A DNA stretch of 64,000 nucleotides from assembly GCF_003479405.1 (NCBI RefSeq), contig NZ_QUHB01000007.1:104161-168160 (forward strand). The letters run 5' to 3'. Shown here one piece after another: positions 34,292 through 43,742 of the stretch. Origin of the DNA: Eubacterium sp. AF16-48. GTDB taxonomy: Bacteria; Bacillota; Clostridia; Lachnospirales; Lachnospiraceae. A program made the translations under genes and the position numbers. The notes below the pieces were generated by a model, which ran no database searches, was not told where the DNA came from, and was given only the letters and a program-made list of their open reading frames with translations. Position 1 is the stretch's first letter. Every line of letters begins with the position of its first letter.

Positions 34292-35963
34292 TATTAACCT
34301 TCTTCCATGATTGTATGTTTCTTATTGCTGTATCATCATTTGTGTCATAATATATTTCAATTTGCTGCCCCTGACTTATAAATACAAGAGTTTCATCATC
34401 AGCAAATTTTTCTTTATAAACATTGCCTTCCTTATCTGTAATGTACACATATGTTTCATCTGCCATATTTATATATTTTATTTCCTTAACCTCAATAAGG
34501 GCACTTTCATATATTTTTGACAAATCTTCCTGCTTATCAGATAAGTTTACACCATTTTCCCTAAGAAGTTTTCTATAGGTTGCAAGGGTATCCTTCTGCG
34601 TCAGCCCCGTTGCAACTATGCTATATTTTTTTACATCAACAAGGGCATACTGTTTTACCAGATTTCCCTTATCCTTTAATACCATAAAATAAGTTGGTCT
34701 TCCATCAATATTAATAAGGGACGGAAACGCCGCATCATATCCTAAATTCTGAACCTGTCCCTCTGCCGCTTCCATTGCAGAAAATTCTTCAGCACCTGCC
34801 ACATTAAAGTAACTTGCCTTTCCGGTTCTGGCATTTACCATTACAAATCCTATGTTTGATGAGTCATCAATAACAGAGGTTACTCCTGTGTAAATCCACA
34901 CATCATTGTCAATGACCTTGTATCCATAATCCGCCGTGGTTTTCTTACAATCCTTCTGTCCTATTATGCTGTTGATAAATCCATCTGCTAACATTCCATG
35001 CCAATTGTATTTAGTTTCAATTAAATCTCCATCATAAACTCTGTCAACCCACTGCGGAACTTCGTCTAATGAATACTTTTTGCATTCTCCTGTACACGGA
35101 TTGCATATTACCACACCATTTACGTCATAACCTCCAAAAAGTCCTATTTTTGCAGTCATTGTAGGGCAGATATAATATGGATTTCCCTCTTCATCTACCT
35201 CAAAATAATATCCTTCAAATATTGCTGTTGGATATTTAAATCTTAAATGTCTTTGAAGATTATCATTAAACCATCCTGATGTTGTGTACTTAATAGCCTG
35301 TTTTAATTTAACATAATTAGCCTCAAATTTAACGGCGTCTACTAACACGTACCCCGGAATGCCGTTTTTTCTGTTATTAAACCACTTGAAAAATCCGGCA
35401 TATTCTAAAGTTGCCACCTTCATCGGCTCGCCATTTAATGCAATCTGGCTGTAGTCTTCATTTATCTGATACTGGCTGACTACATCTGACAATGCACCTA
35501 TTGCCCTTTGTCCCACTACTCTGGCACTTCCTGTATCCATAAGGGCAATGTCATTTATTGTTTCCGACGGTTTTATTATATTTTCAAATTTTGTATTTTC
35601 TATGTCCATTATGGAAGCATATCTTTTTGCGTTAAAAATTTTTGCCGATACAAGATTTCCTATTAGCACCGCCAACACACCTAACACTAAAATTATTCCT
35701 ACAATTTTAGTGATTGCATTGTATTTTAATTTTATATTATTCTTTCCTTTGGTTTTAAATGTAAGAACAAAAAATACAAGGAGAAAGAATCCCTGAAACT
35801 CCCAAAATTCCATGGAATGGATATTAAACGCCGGAATCATTACATAAAATGCCACAAATTCTATTGCTATTGTTATTATTAGGCTTACAATTAATCTTTT
35901 TATATTGACTTTCCCCTTTACGGCAAAACTCTGGTTATACATAAAGTTGCTAAATATATTCAT
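34275..35963 (-). CDS. Membrane-anchored protein with large extracytoplasmic domain
   Basis: About 562 residues from the ATG at 35963, which has AAGGAG 6 bases upstream. Three TM helices (about 20-105; LIVSLIITIAIEFVAFYVM, FFLLVFFVLTF, IVGIILVLGVLAVLIG) precede a long soluble domain (about 110-560) rich in Asp, Lys and Tyr. No catalytic motif recognised. The 17-base overlap with the NlpC/P60 gene suggests a role in the cell envelope, but that is inference. Confidence 0.7.
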   Translation of the reverse strand: MNIFSNFMYNQSFAVKGKVNIKRLIVSLIITIAIEFVAFYVMIPAFNIHSMEFWEFQGFFLLVFFVLTFKTKGKNNIKLKYNAITKIVGIILVLGVLAVLIGNLVSAKIFNAKRYASIMDIENTKFENIIKPSETINDIALMDTGSARVVGQRAIGALSDVVSQYQINEDYSQIALNGEPMKVATLEYAGFFKWFNNRKNGIPGYVLVDAVKFEANYVKLKQAIKYTTSGWFNDNLQRHLRFKYPTAIFEGYYFEVDEEGNPYYICPTMTAKIGLFGGYDVNGVVICNPCTGECKKYSLDEVPQWVDRVYDGDLIETKYNWHGMLADGFINSIIGQKDCKKTTADYGYKVIDNDVWIYTGVTSVIDDSSNIGFVMVNARTGKASYFNVAGAEEFSAMEAAEGQVQNLGYDAAFPSLINIDGRPTYFMVLKDKGNLVKQYALVDVKKYSIVATGLTQKDTLATYRKLLRENGVNLSDKQEDLSKIYESALIEVKEIKYINMADETYVYITDKEGNVYKEKFADDETLVFISQGQQIEIYYDTNDDTAIRNIQSWKKVNNVKNE

Positions 35964-35994
35964 AAAAAACTCCTTATGATTTTCTTTCATTATG

Positions 35995-36032
35995 CAAAAG
36001 ATTCCACATGAAAATTTATGTGAAATCTTTTG
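35995..36032 (-). terminator. Hairpin downstream of the Thr-linker protein gene
   Basis: CAAAAGATT and CACAT pair with ATGTG and AATCTTTTG (one mismatch). The T tract beyond is short, so termination may be partial, allowing some read-through into the membrane-protein gene. Confidence 0.65.
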
Positions 36033-36071
36033 TGTCTGAAATGTCTTAAGTATTATAATACTCTCACATTC

Positions 36072-37058
36072 CTATTTTATAAATTTTACTTTCTTTTTCA
36101 CAGTCCAGGTGCCATAATATTTCTTTTTACCCTTCACTATGTATGCCCTTGCTCTGACATAATATACTTTTTTTGCCTTTAAAGCTTTTATGGTACAGCT
36201 TGTCTTCTTAATATTTTTAGTAATTGTTAATTTCTTGACAAATTTAGCTGAGGTAGATATCTGCACCTGATATCCTGAAACTTTTTTAACCTTTTTCAGG
36301 GATATTTTTGCCTTTTTGGCTTTTTTCTGTTTAACAGCTTTTTTTATTGCAGTCTTTCCCACCTTAACCTTTTGAGCAGCTGTCGTTGTAACTGACTTAG
36401 TTGTAGAAACAACCGTAGTCGGTTTTATCGTAACCGGCTCTGTTATAATAGGCTTAGTTGTCGGTGCCTGTGTTGATGCTTCTGACTCTGTTTCATCCTT
36501 TGTAGTTGGTGCCACTGTAACAGGTTCTGTTGTAACCGGCTCAATATCCTTTGTGGTCGGAACTACTGTAGGTGTAGTCTCCACTTCCCTGTAAATAGTT
36601 ATTGATTTTTTTGCAACATTAATAACTCTTTTCGCTACTACAGACTGATTTCCATCAGCTGTTGATACCCAAAACTTTATTGTATACTTTCCTTCTTTAT
36701 TAAATGTGACATGCACTTTCTGTTTTGTTGTATCCTTAAATACTATTTTTGAAGTAAACTGTTCCACATCATTCCACTTGCCATTTTCATAGTATTCAAA
36801 TCCTGATACCGGGTAATCACCTGTTATTTCTATATGTCTTATTGCCTTTAATCCTACACTGTCTGATGGGTAATATGCTATTTCAAATTCCTTTGATGTT
36901 CCCAATTCATAATTACCTAAAAGCTTGTCATTTGTTATTCCCACATTCCATGGAGCATTATCATCTCCCCAGTTGCCATCACCTGCTGCCACAACAGGAA
37001 TAGCCAGTGTAACCAATAAAGTAATTGTTAAAATAATTGCAATTATTCTATTCTTCAT
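36072..37058 (-). CDS. Secreted protein with Thr-rich linker and Lys-rich FnIII-like C-terminus
   Basis: 328 residues from the ATG at 37058, supported by AAAGGA. A signal peptide (about 1-24, ending VVAA) is followed by an Ig/PKD-like domain (about 35-155, with EGKYTIKFWVSTADGN). Next come a low-complexity Thr/Pro/Val linker (about 160-235) and a Lys-rich module (about 245-328; VSGYQVQISTSAKFVKKLT). The module and layout resemble the BspA-like protein at 26761-27747. Probably an exported surface or binding protein. Confidence 0.75.
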   Translation of the reverse strand: MKNRIIAIILTITLLVTLAIPVVAAGDGNWGDDNAPWNVGITNDKLLGNYELGTSKEFEIAYYPSDSVGLKAIRHIEITGDYPVSGFEYYENGKWNDVEQFTSKIVFKDTTKQKVHVTFNKEGKYTIKFWVSTADGNQSVVAKRVINVAKKSITIYREVETTPTVVPTTKDIEPVTTEPVTVAPTTKDETESEASTQAPTTKPIITEPVTIKPTTVVSTTKSVTTTAAQKVKVGKTAIKKAVKQKKAKKAKISLKKVKKVSGYQVQISTSAKFVKKLTITKNIKKTSCTIKALKAKKVYYVRARAYIVKGKKKYYGTWTVKKKVKFIK

Positions 37059-37132
37059 ATACTTTCCTTTCATGATTGTTATTTGCCACAACTTCCTAAT
37101 TTTATTTTATCTATGTTCACAATAGTAGTCAA

Positions 37133-37162
37133 GAAAAAAAGCACCCAGAAACTCTGAGTGCT
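37133..37162 (-). terminator. Terminator of the tRNA operon
   Basis: 10-bp stem AGCACTCAGA / TCTGGGTGCT (one G-U) directly after tRNA-Cys on the minus strand, then TTTTTTTC. Confidence 0.9.
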
Positions 37163-37170
37163 TTCTCTAG

Positions 37171-37241
37171 AGGCGCAAACCAGATTTGAACTGGTGATCA
37201 GGGTGTTGCAGACCCGTGCCTTACCACTTGGCTATTGCGCC
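37171..37241 (-). tRNA. tRNA-Cys (GCA)
   Basis: 71-base cloverleaf. Acceptor stem GGCGCAA / TTGCGCC, D arm AGCCAAGTGGTAAGGC, anticodon loop TCTGCAA with GCA, T arm CCAGTTCAAATCTGG, discriminator T. CCA is not encoded. Confidence 0.95.
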
Positions 37242-37330
37242 ATATTTTTAGAACCACTTTATTATAACAAGGGTTCTTAATATCGTCAAGGCAATTTTGC
37301 AAATACAATTACATTTCGCCATAACGTCAA

Positions 37331-37402
37331 TGACTCCAAGGGGATTTGAACCCCTGTTACCGCCGTGAAAGGGCGGTGTCTTAACCGCTTGACCATGGAG
37401 CC
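37331..37402 (-). tRNA. tRNA-Glu (TTC)
   Basis: 72-base cloverleaf. Acceptor GGCTCCA / TGGAGTC (one G-U), anticodon stem-loop CCGCCCTTTCACGGCGG with TTC, T arm GGGGTTCAAATCCCC, discriminator A. CCA is not encoded. Co-transcribed with tRNA-Cys, 89 bases apart. Confidence 0.96.
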
Positions 37403-37529
37403 ATAGTGGATTAACCACTTTAACAGCCTTTATAATGTATCAGATAGAATATATTTTGTCAATAAAATTTATATATTTTACTTAAGAAATTTCATTTATG
37501 GATTTTCCTTATAAAATCCTCTCTATAAT

Positions 37530-38240
37530 TTATATTGAAAAAATCCCTGTAATAAACTTCTGTATAATATTATTGTCATAAATAAAACTTAATATACCAT
37601 TATCTGAAATTGCCTTACAAACCGTCTGTCCCCACTGTGTTGAACTAAAAGCAGTTACAACAATGCAGGCTATCCATATGATGATTACGGACTCTGCCAA
37701 TCCAACTAATGCTCCGCCTGCTGCATTAAATGTGCTAATCACCGGAAGCCTTGCAACAATATCCAGAACATTTATTAATATCTTAAGTAAAGCTGATAAT
37801 CCAATATATAGTATTATAAATGCTACAGCACCTACTATCATATCTGCCAGCGATGCCGATATGTATGCAGAAAATGAATCTACTTTAAAAGAATTGTAGC
37901 TTTCTTCAGTATTATTTTGTTTTAAACTCTTTCTAATTTCTTTAGGAAGAGGTAAACCATCAATTATTTTCTGTTGTGCACTTACACCTGTCTGAGTCAT
38001 ATTTTTAGTTGCCAAATTAACATTATCATCAACATATTTTCCAATACTGGACGTAATCTCAGTATATACCGGTGTTGCCTTAAGTAATTGCTTAACTGAC
38101 GGTGTTAAAATATTTATCAAAAATAAAATAACTATCATTGATAACAGTGAAAAAGCCATTCGTATAAGACCTTTTTTCAATCCTGTTAATATCATAATAA
38201 TAGAAAAAACTCCAACTGCTACTAACAATATATTTCCCAT
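37530..38240 (-). CDS. cvpA: CvpA family membrane protein
   Basis: 236 residues from the ATG at 38240 (GGAGG-CAGAT-ATG). Four TM helices in the CvpA arrangement: N-terminal GLKKGLIRMAFSLLSMIVIL, a long central loop (about 50-125), then paired TMs ending LVGLAESVIIIWIACIVVT. CvpA proteins affect envelope integrity and colicin V export in enterics; the exact function in Firmicutes is unclear. Last gene of the LysM-DUF5711-CvpA row. Confidence 0.88.
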   Translation of the reverse strand: MGNILLVAVGVFSIIMILTGLKKGLIRMAFSLLSMIVILFLINILTPSVKQLLKATPVYTEITSSIGKYVDDNVNLATKNMTQTGVSAQQKIIDGLPLPKEIRKSLKQNNTEESYNSFKVDSFSAYISASLADMIVGAVAFIILYIGLSALLKILINVLDIVARLPVISTFNAAGGALVGLAESVIIIWIACIVVTAFSSTQWGQTVCKAISDNGILSFIYDNNIIQKFITGIFSI

Positions 38241-38291
38241 ATCTGCCTCCTTACTGGTATACAGACACATTCTCTCATTCTGTACCTAATT

Positions 38292-39569
38292 CTACTTTAA
38301 TTTCACTTTTTGTACTTTTGAATTGCCCATTATTAAGAATGTTTTTTTACCATCCACCGGGATTATATCATTAATCTGTCCCTTAAAGGTATAGGTAAAT
38401 TTTTCCACTCCTCCAAAAGATACTATTTTACAATTCATGTCATCATACATTAATACATTTTCTCCGGAAAATGTTACGTTATTATATAACACAGAGGTTT
38501 CCGCCCCCATAACTCTTTTGCCTCTTAAATTATAAACTTCTATTCTATATGGCTTTTTACTATTGGCATTTTTTAAAACAAAACCTACATAATTGTCACT
38601 ATAAAAAACCTTCTGAATCTCATCCTTAAACTTCTTTTCGCACTTAACAGACGGCTTATCTCTCATACTATAAACTGTGAGAACATTTTCTCCCACGGCT
38701 ATTGCCACATTGTCAGAAATAAACTTAACCATCGGCACCAGAGTTTCTCCATATTGGTCAAATTCTCCCACCATCATATCTGAAGCATTCTGTCCGGCAC
38801 TTGAAAAGTTGTAGAATAAAACTTTATTCTTCATAACTCCGCCGTTTACTGTAACATACGACACCACCATCTTACTTCCCTTTTCAGATATGGAAAAATT
38901 AAGGGGATATCCATTTTCCCGTAACAATGTCTTGTGGGAAATAAGTTTCTCTCCATCCTTATCATATACTTCTATATAATTTGCATTTTTATCTTCCAGT
39001 AATGCGGCAACAACTCCCTGGGATGCCACCTCTAACTTCACAATAGGATAGCTTGTTGACGCGTGCCCTACCTTACCATCTTTATTATAAATAAAAATGT
39101 CATTTGTATTTTTATCTGCAACGGCAATGTAATCGTCACAAATATCCACAATAGGAGATTTCATCTCAAAGGATTCATCCCATACAGTCTCCGTCCCATC
39201 AATATAGGATATTCCATCACTACTATACTTTATGACAAAATCTCCATATGCCTCATATCTGCTATCTTTTCCGCTGTCTACTTTAAGTGAATCTATCACC
39301 TTATAATTATCAAATGTCTGATACTTTTTATAAAAGAAAATACCGATAATAACTGCCAACACTGCTACAACTGCAAGTACAACACCTATTCTGATTTTCC
39401 TGAAAAAAGATTTAATCTTTACTAATATATCTGCTATTTTATTATTTTTCTTAAACTTTCTTACTTTTTCGGAATATTCCTGTGCCACATTTTCACTTCC
39501 CATTGTATAATCTTCAATAATTTTTTTGAAACTATCTACGATTATACAATATCTCATAAAATATCGCAC
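38292..39569 (-). CDS. DUF5711 family membrane-anchored protein
   Basis: Up to 425 residues. The start is uncertain: GTG 39569, or ATG at residue 5 or 23; family members usually begin close to EYSEKVRKFKKNNK. A single TM (about 62-80) anchors a C-terminal beta-propeller-like domain (about 90-425) with repeated FVIKYSSDGISYIDG and YIAVADKNTNDIFIYNKDG strands. It follows the LysM gene by 14 bases. The conserved company of CvpA suggests an envelope function; the molecular role is unknown. Confidence 0.82.
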   Translation of the reverse strand: MRYFMRYCIIVDSFKKIIEDYTMGSENVAQEYSEKVRKFKKNNKIADILVKIKSFFRKIRIGVVLAVVAVLAVIIGIFFYKKYQTFDNYKVIDSLKVDSGKDSRYEAYGDFVIKYSSDGISYIDGTETVWDESFEMKSPIVDICDDYIAVADKNTNDIFIYNKDGKVGHASTSYPIVKLEVASQGVVAALLEDKNANYIEVYDKDGEKLISHKTLLRENGYPLNFSISEKGSKMVVSYVTVNGGVMKNKVLFYNFSSAGQNASDMMVGEFDQYGETLVPMVKFISDNVAIAVGENVLTVYSMRDKPSVKCEKKFKDEIQKVFYSDNYVGFVLKNANSKKPYRIEVYNLRGKRVMGAETSVLYNNVTFSGENVLMYDDMNCKIVSFGGVEKFTYTFKGQINDIIPVDGKKTFLIMGNSKVQKVKLK

Positions 39570-39583
39570 TACCTTTTTAACAT

Positions 39584-40819
39584 TTATGGTAATAATATTT
39601 TCTGACCTTCCACGATAGTGTAATCATCATCTATATCATTATATTCTTTTATCTCATCTACCATTTTACTTGTTCCATAATACTTCATGCTTATGTCATA
39701 AAGGGTCTGACCTGCCTTAACTACATGACTTTTTCCTGAATATGAACTGTTTACGACTGTTTCTGTAGTATCTGTTTTTTCATCATTCTTTGTTTCTGAA
39801 ATGACAGTTTCTTTGTTTTCACTAACCTGACTTTCTCCGTTATCATTTTTTTCTTTCCGGGTCGTCTCCGGGGTTGTTTCACTATTTAATATTTGATTAA
39901 CTGCCTGAGCTTCCTGTTTCATATTAAAGTTTGACAATGTCTGCTTTATATTTTTTAATTCACCATAATTGTTTAGCATGACAACTGTAGATAACAACAA
40001 TGCTATTATAAGAATACCGCTGACACCATATGCCATTTTCCCCTGTCGTATAACTGTATCCTGTCTTTCTTCCTTAGCTATGTCTCTGAAACTTTTTGCG
40101 CTATCAATTGCGGGTACCGGCGCTTTATTTCTTTTTTGATTTGACTGTCTTTTATTTTCAGGTTCATTTAACTTTATGTTATTAATTTGTCTGTCCTCTT
40201 TTTTGGCTTCACTTTTTGTCTGCTGAGCACTATCTATTGAAGATTTTCCATTATTAATACTTTTTACATACTTCTTCATTTTTTCATTTTTTTCATAATA
40301 GATATAGTATCCCGGCTGTTTTTCCAGACTTCCCTGCTCATAAATAAAGAAATTATCTTCTTTCTCGGTTCTGTCGCTTAAAAAACAAACCTTGTCATTT
40401 CCGGCAAAATTATCAAGATGCACCTTTTTTATTCCGTTCATATCGTCTGTAACTCTATAAGGAACCGAAACAAACCATCCTACAATGTTCATCTTGTCAA
40501 AGTACTTTTTTATGTTTGAATATACTCCTGACCAGATATCATCGTTAAATATAAGACTGTTTTCAATTATGTCCAAAACCTCTACCATGGCTTTAACAAA
40601 TATGTATGTGTTTCCTCTTCCTTTTTTCACTTCACCAAGTAAAACACCATACCTTATGTCCTCTTCATTTTGAGTTTTTTTCTTTAATTGTGTTAAAACA
40701 TAATCTTCTACATATATTTTTTTATTAGAATCGTTGTTTCCTATCTGGCGTATATTTTTAGGTAATTTTACCTCTCCCTGCTCTACCGGTTCTTTGCCAT
40801 TATATACCATTTCTATCAT
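39584..40819 (-). CDS. LysM protein with N-terminal JAB-like domain
   Basis: 411 residues. The N-terminal domain (about 30-185) has a JAB/MPN-like look (YVLTQLKKKTQ, RYGVLLGEV, IVGWFVSVP) but no clear metal-binding HxH. A Lys/Gln-rich linker, one TM (about 265-285) and a Ser/Thr/Glu-rich stretch lead to a C-terminal LysM domain (about 365-411; HVVKAGQTLYDISMKYYG). With the N-terminus inside, LysM would reach the peptidoglycan. GGAGGAGG precedes the ATG. Confidence 0.82.
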   Translation of the reverse strand: MIEMVYNGKEPVEQGEVKLPKNIRQIGNNDSNKKIYVEDYVLTQLKKKTQNEEDIRYGVLLGEVKKGRGNTYIFVKAMVEVLDIIENSLIFNDDIWSGVYSNIKKYFDKMNIVGWFVSVPYRVTDDMNGIKKVHLDNFAGNDKVCFLSDRTEKEDNFFIYEQGSLEKQPGYYIYYEKNEKMKKYVKSINNGKSSIDSAQQTKSEAKKEDRQINNIKLNEPENKRQSNQKRNKAPVPAIDSAKSFRDIAKEERQDTVIRQGKMAYGVSGILIIALLLSTVVMLNNYGELKNIKQTLSNFNMKQEAQAVNQILNSETTPETTRKEKNDNGESQVSENKETVISETKNDEKTDTTETVVNSSYSGKSHVVKAGQTLYDISMKYYGTSKMVDEIKEYNDIDDDYTIVEGQKILLP

Positions 40820-40966
40820 GAGACCTCCTCCTTCTTCATATTACCTGTAAATATTAGCACAGAAGGGGTGTATTAATTTGTCAAATCAATGCCTTAATGT
40901 CACTAAACTTTACGACAAATACCTCAATATAAAAACAGCGTTTTCTCTCTTTTTACAAAAATCAAA

Positions 40967-41692
40967 TTATAAGTCCACAACCTGACCTAAAACTTCTCCT
41001 ATTGGCTGGTTTATAACAATATCTGCATAGCAGTCTCTAGCAGTGGTACTTTTATTTATTAAAACAAGCTTGTTTCCTTTATAGTAATCAATCAGACCTG
41101 CTGCCGGATATACTGCAAGGGAAGTTCCCCCTATTATCAATACATCTGCATTGGCAATGGCTCTTACGGAATTATTTAATATTTCCTGGTTAAGCCCTTC
41201 TTCATACAATACAACATCAGGTTTAATAATTCCGCCACACTCACATTCAGGTATTCCTGTTGAATTATACACATAATCAAAATCATAGAATTTTCCACAT
41301 TTTTCACAGTAATTTCTATGAACTGAGCCATGCAATTCGTAAACTACTTTGCTTCCTGCCGCCTGATGCAATCCATCAATATTCTGAGTTACAACAGCCT
41401 TTAATTTTCCTTCCTTTTCTAGTTTTGCCAGTGCATAATGTGCCTTGTTAGGCTTTACGTCAGGAAACAACATCTTATCTCTGTAAAATTCAAAAAATTC
41501 CCTTGTTTTTGTTCTAAAAAAGGTATGACTTAATATAGTTTCCGGAGGATATTTGTACTTCTGATTATAAAGTCCATCTACACTTCTAAAATCAGGTACT
41601 CCACTTTCCGTAGAAACTCCCGCTCCACCAAAAAATACAATATTATTGCTATTTTCAATTGTCTCTTTTAATCTTTTTATATTTTCTTCCAT
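40967..41692 (-). CDS. cobB: NAD-dependent protein deacylase, Sir2 family
   Basis: 241 residues. NAD-binding GGAGVSTESGVPDFR (about 22-36), TQNIDGLH, catalytic His in LHGSVHRNYC, and a zinc site from CEKC plus CEC. The C-terminal Rossmann end GGTSLAVYPAAGLI is present. It removes acetyl or other acyl groups from Lys using NAD+. It is monocistronic between the LysM cluster and the Tad locus. Confidence 0.96.
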   Translation of the reverse strand: MEENIKRLKETIENSNNIVFFGGAGVSTESGVPDFRSVDGLYNQKYKYPPETILSHTFFRTKTREFFEFYRDKMLFPDVKPNKAHYALAKLEKEGKLKAVVTQNIDGLHQAAGSKVVYELHGSVHRNYCEKCGKFYDFDYVYNSTGIPECECGGIIKPDVVLYEEGLNQEILNNSVRAIANADVLIIGGTSLAVYPAAGLIDYYKGNKLVLINKSTTARDCYADIVINQPIGEVLGQVVDL

Positions 41693-41756
41693 TGGAAAAC
41701 CTCCTTTATCACACTAGTTTATGTCAATTACCATCATTATATCATTTTAGTTTCTG

Positions 41757-42848
41757 CTACTCCACTATAAAGTCCACATCTGCTAATGTAATTTTATCAC
41801 CTTTTGATATTCTTTCTTTCCTTCCCGGCTCTAGTTTTTTCCCATTTATAAAGGTTTTGTTTGTAGAATCCATATCTTCAATAAAAAAAGTATTATTCTT
41901 CTTTATTATTTTAGCATGCACCCTGCTTATTACATTTTCGTCTATTACATAATCGCATTTTAATCTGCTTTTACCTATTAGAAAAGGGAATTTATCAGGG
42001 TGTATTAACATATCTTTCTGCTCTAAGCTTCTAAGAATAATCGTCTCCTCATAAAGCACTGTAGTTTCATAATAATTATCCTCTTCCTCCGCAACTTCAT
42101 CACCATTAAAATTATATATGTTTTCTTCCTCACTTACAGCGATTTGTTCTAACTGCTCACTACTTAAATAATTGCTTTTTCGCCTGAAAGATGAAAATAT
42201 TCCTTCAAACCATCTCTTTTTTTCAGGTGTTTTATCCTGATATTTATCTATGTTTTGATTAACTCTAGTCTCCTGTATTTCATTATCTTTCCTGTGAACT
42301 TCTGACTGTGCCTCCACTTTTGTACAGTTTAATATGTCTGCCATAGTGAAATCTTTGTTATTTGTAACCTGTTGTATTTCATATGCCATTACTACTGCAT
42401 CTTTATCATCATAATCAATTAATTCCAGAATTTTCTCGTAAATATTTCTTATTCCGCCATACATATCAGTTTCAAAAAAGGGGAGTAAACAGAATTCGTA
42501 CCTTTTAGTGTTCCTATTAAAGAAAATAAATTCTGCATCTAAAATTACACACTCCATTCCAATAAGATATTTGCCAAGTTCATCAGAAAGAGACTTCATA
42601 TCCTCTACAAACTGTCTTAAATTTTTAGCTGATGCCAAATGAACAGCAAACATATCCTTTATTGCAGTCTTTGAGGTTATATCATAATGAATTTCTTTTT
42701 CGTTATTTACATATTCTAAAGTCATAGGAACAATACCCTCTATTTTATTATTAAGAATCATTTTTGACTTATAATCATTTTCACTGTCACCTATATTCCT
42801 GATTATCATTACATTTCTGTCTGCATGCTTTTCATAGGATACATCCAT
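41757..42848 (-). CDS. DUF6382-FHA domain protein of the Tad locus
   Basis: 363 residues. The N-terminal DUF6382-like domain (about 1-175) is followed by a disordered acidic linker (about 180-265). A C-terminal FHA domain (about 280-363) has FLIGKSRLKCDYVI, NVISRVHAKI and STNKTFINGKKL, the residues that bind phospho-Thr. The ATG overlaps the TadE-like stop (TAATG). It is the last gene of the pilus locus and may link assembly to Ser/Thr phosphorylation. Confidence 0.88.
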   Translation of the reverse strand: MDVSYEKHADRNVMIIRNIGDSENDYKSKMILNNKIEGIVPMTLEYVNNEKEIHYDITSKTAIKDMFAVHLASAKNLRQFVEDMKSLSDELGKYLIGMECVILDAEFIFFNRNTKRYEFCLLPFFETDMYGGIRNIYEKILELIDYDDKDAVVMAYEIQQVTNNKDFTMADILNCTKVEAQSEVHRKDNEIQETRVNQNIDKYQDKTPEKKRWFEGIFSSFRRKSNYLSSEQLEQIAVSEEENIYNFNGDEVAEEEDNYYETTVLYEETIILRSLEQKDMLIHPDKFPFLIGKSRLKCDYVIDENVISRVHAKIIKKNNTFFIEDMDSTNKTFINGKKLEPGRKERISKGDKITLADVDFIVE

Positions 42849-43309
42849 TACTTTTTTCCTCTTTTCGACTCCAATTCTTCTAATAAAACCCTGCTTCCAT
42901 ACATAACCTCTTTGGATATTCTTTGGGGAATATGTATTATTTGCCTGTCACCTGAATTAACTATGATATTAATCATGTTCACATTACCCTTACCCTGTAA
43001 ATCAATAGCTATTTCATAACTATCTAATCCTTTTGAAATCTTGATTTTTGGTGTTGCCACAAAAAGCGGCAAACCTTTAATACTGTTTTCTACGTCCTTT
43101 TCATCTATATTACCAAAACTGTACTCCATTCCAATCCTGTATGCTCCGCTTCTTACTTCCACAATATCATGTACATACATAATCATATAAAATAACCCAC
43201 TTAATATAAGTAACACTATAGGAAAAACCAAGGCTGTCTCTATTGTAAGCTGCGCTTCTTCCTGCCTCCTTAAGTGCCTATTCAAGTTCCTGTTTAAGTT
43301 TCTTTTCAT
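42848..43309 (-). CDS. TadE-like minor pilin
   Basis: 153 residues. A short basic N-terminus with repeated NRNLNR leads to a single TM starting EAQLTIETALVFPIVLLILSG, the TadE pseudopilin pattern with Glu near the start of the hydrophobic stretch. A small beta-rich domain follows (about 55-150). It lies between the prepilin peptidase and FHA genes and would be a minor subunit at the pilus base or tip. Confidence 0.85.
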   Translation of the reverse strand: MKRNLNRNLNRHLRRQEEAQLTIETALVFPIVLLILSGLFYMIMYVHDIVEVRSGAYRIGMEYSFGNIDEKDVENSIKGLPLFVATPKIKISKGLDSYEIAIDLQGKGNVNMINIIVNSGDRQIIHIPQRISKEVMYGSRVLLEELESKRGKK

Positions 43310-43318
43310 ATACCTGCA

Positions 43319-43741
43319 TCACCTCTGTATTATTAAAAATACCACCTCTCCCATTAATAAAAATGGAAGAAAAGGTAATTTTGTTTTAAGTTTTGTTTTC
43401 TTTATTATTACGCCTGTTATTCCTGTAGCTGACATTATTAAAAAAGATAATAAAACTATTATTAGCATACTTTTACTGTTAAAAACACATCCTGTCATTA
43501 GTATCGCCAGTCCATCACCTAATCCCATAATCTTTTTGGATATAAGGCATATAAGTACCAGTAGCACCGACAGTCCCACACCCAATGCATAGTGTTTAAA
43601 ATCTCTTTTATAAACAGCTGCATTAACAATAATTCCACAAGCTGATGCCATTATAAACGGCATTATAAATACTTTTCTGTACTTAAAATCCATTATGGCA
43701 CCTGATATCAGCACCGGTAATGATATAATAGTTTCAATCAT
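43319..43741 (-). CDS. Prepilin peptidase (TadV/CpaA, A24 family)
   Basis: 140 residues from the ATG at 43741 (AAAGGA just upstream; an earlier in-frame GTG is less likely). Four or five TM helices. The two catalytic Asp are in AIMDFKYRK and GLGDGLA, the GxGD signature of aspartic prepilin peptidases. It lacks the methyltransferase domain, as usual for Tad systems. It would cleave the Flp pilin and TadE-like pseudopilins. Confidence 0.9.
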   Translation of the reverse strand: MIETIISLPVLISGAIMDFKYRKVFIMPFIMASACGIIVNAAVYKRDFKHYALGVGLSVLLVLICLISKKIMGLGDGLAILMTGCVFNSKSMLIIVLLSFLIMSATGITGVIIKKTKLKTKLPFLPFLLMGEVVFLIIQR

Positions 43742-43742
43742 T

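Noticed and set aside
36420..36600. Possible tandem repeat or CRISPR-like array in the Thr-rich region
   Set aside because: The repetition comes from Thr/Pro/Val codons of a protein linker; no regular repeat-spacer structure and no cas genes.
40900..40930. 0A-box-like TACGACAAAT
   Set aside because: Mismatch at the key TGTCGAA core, so not counted as a Spo0A site.
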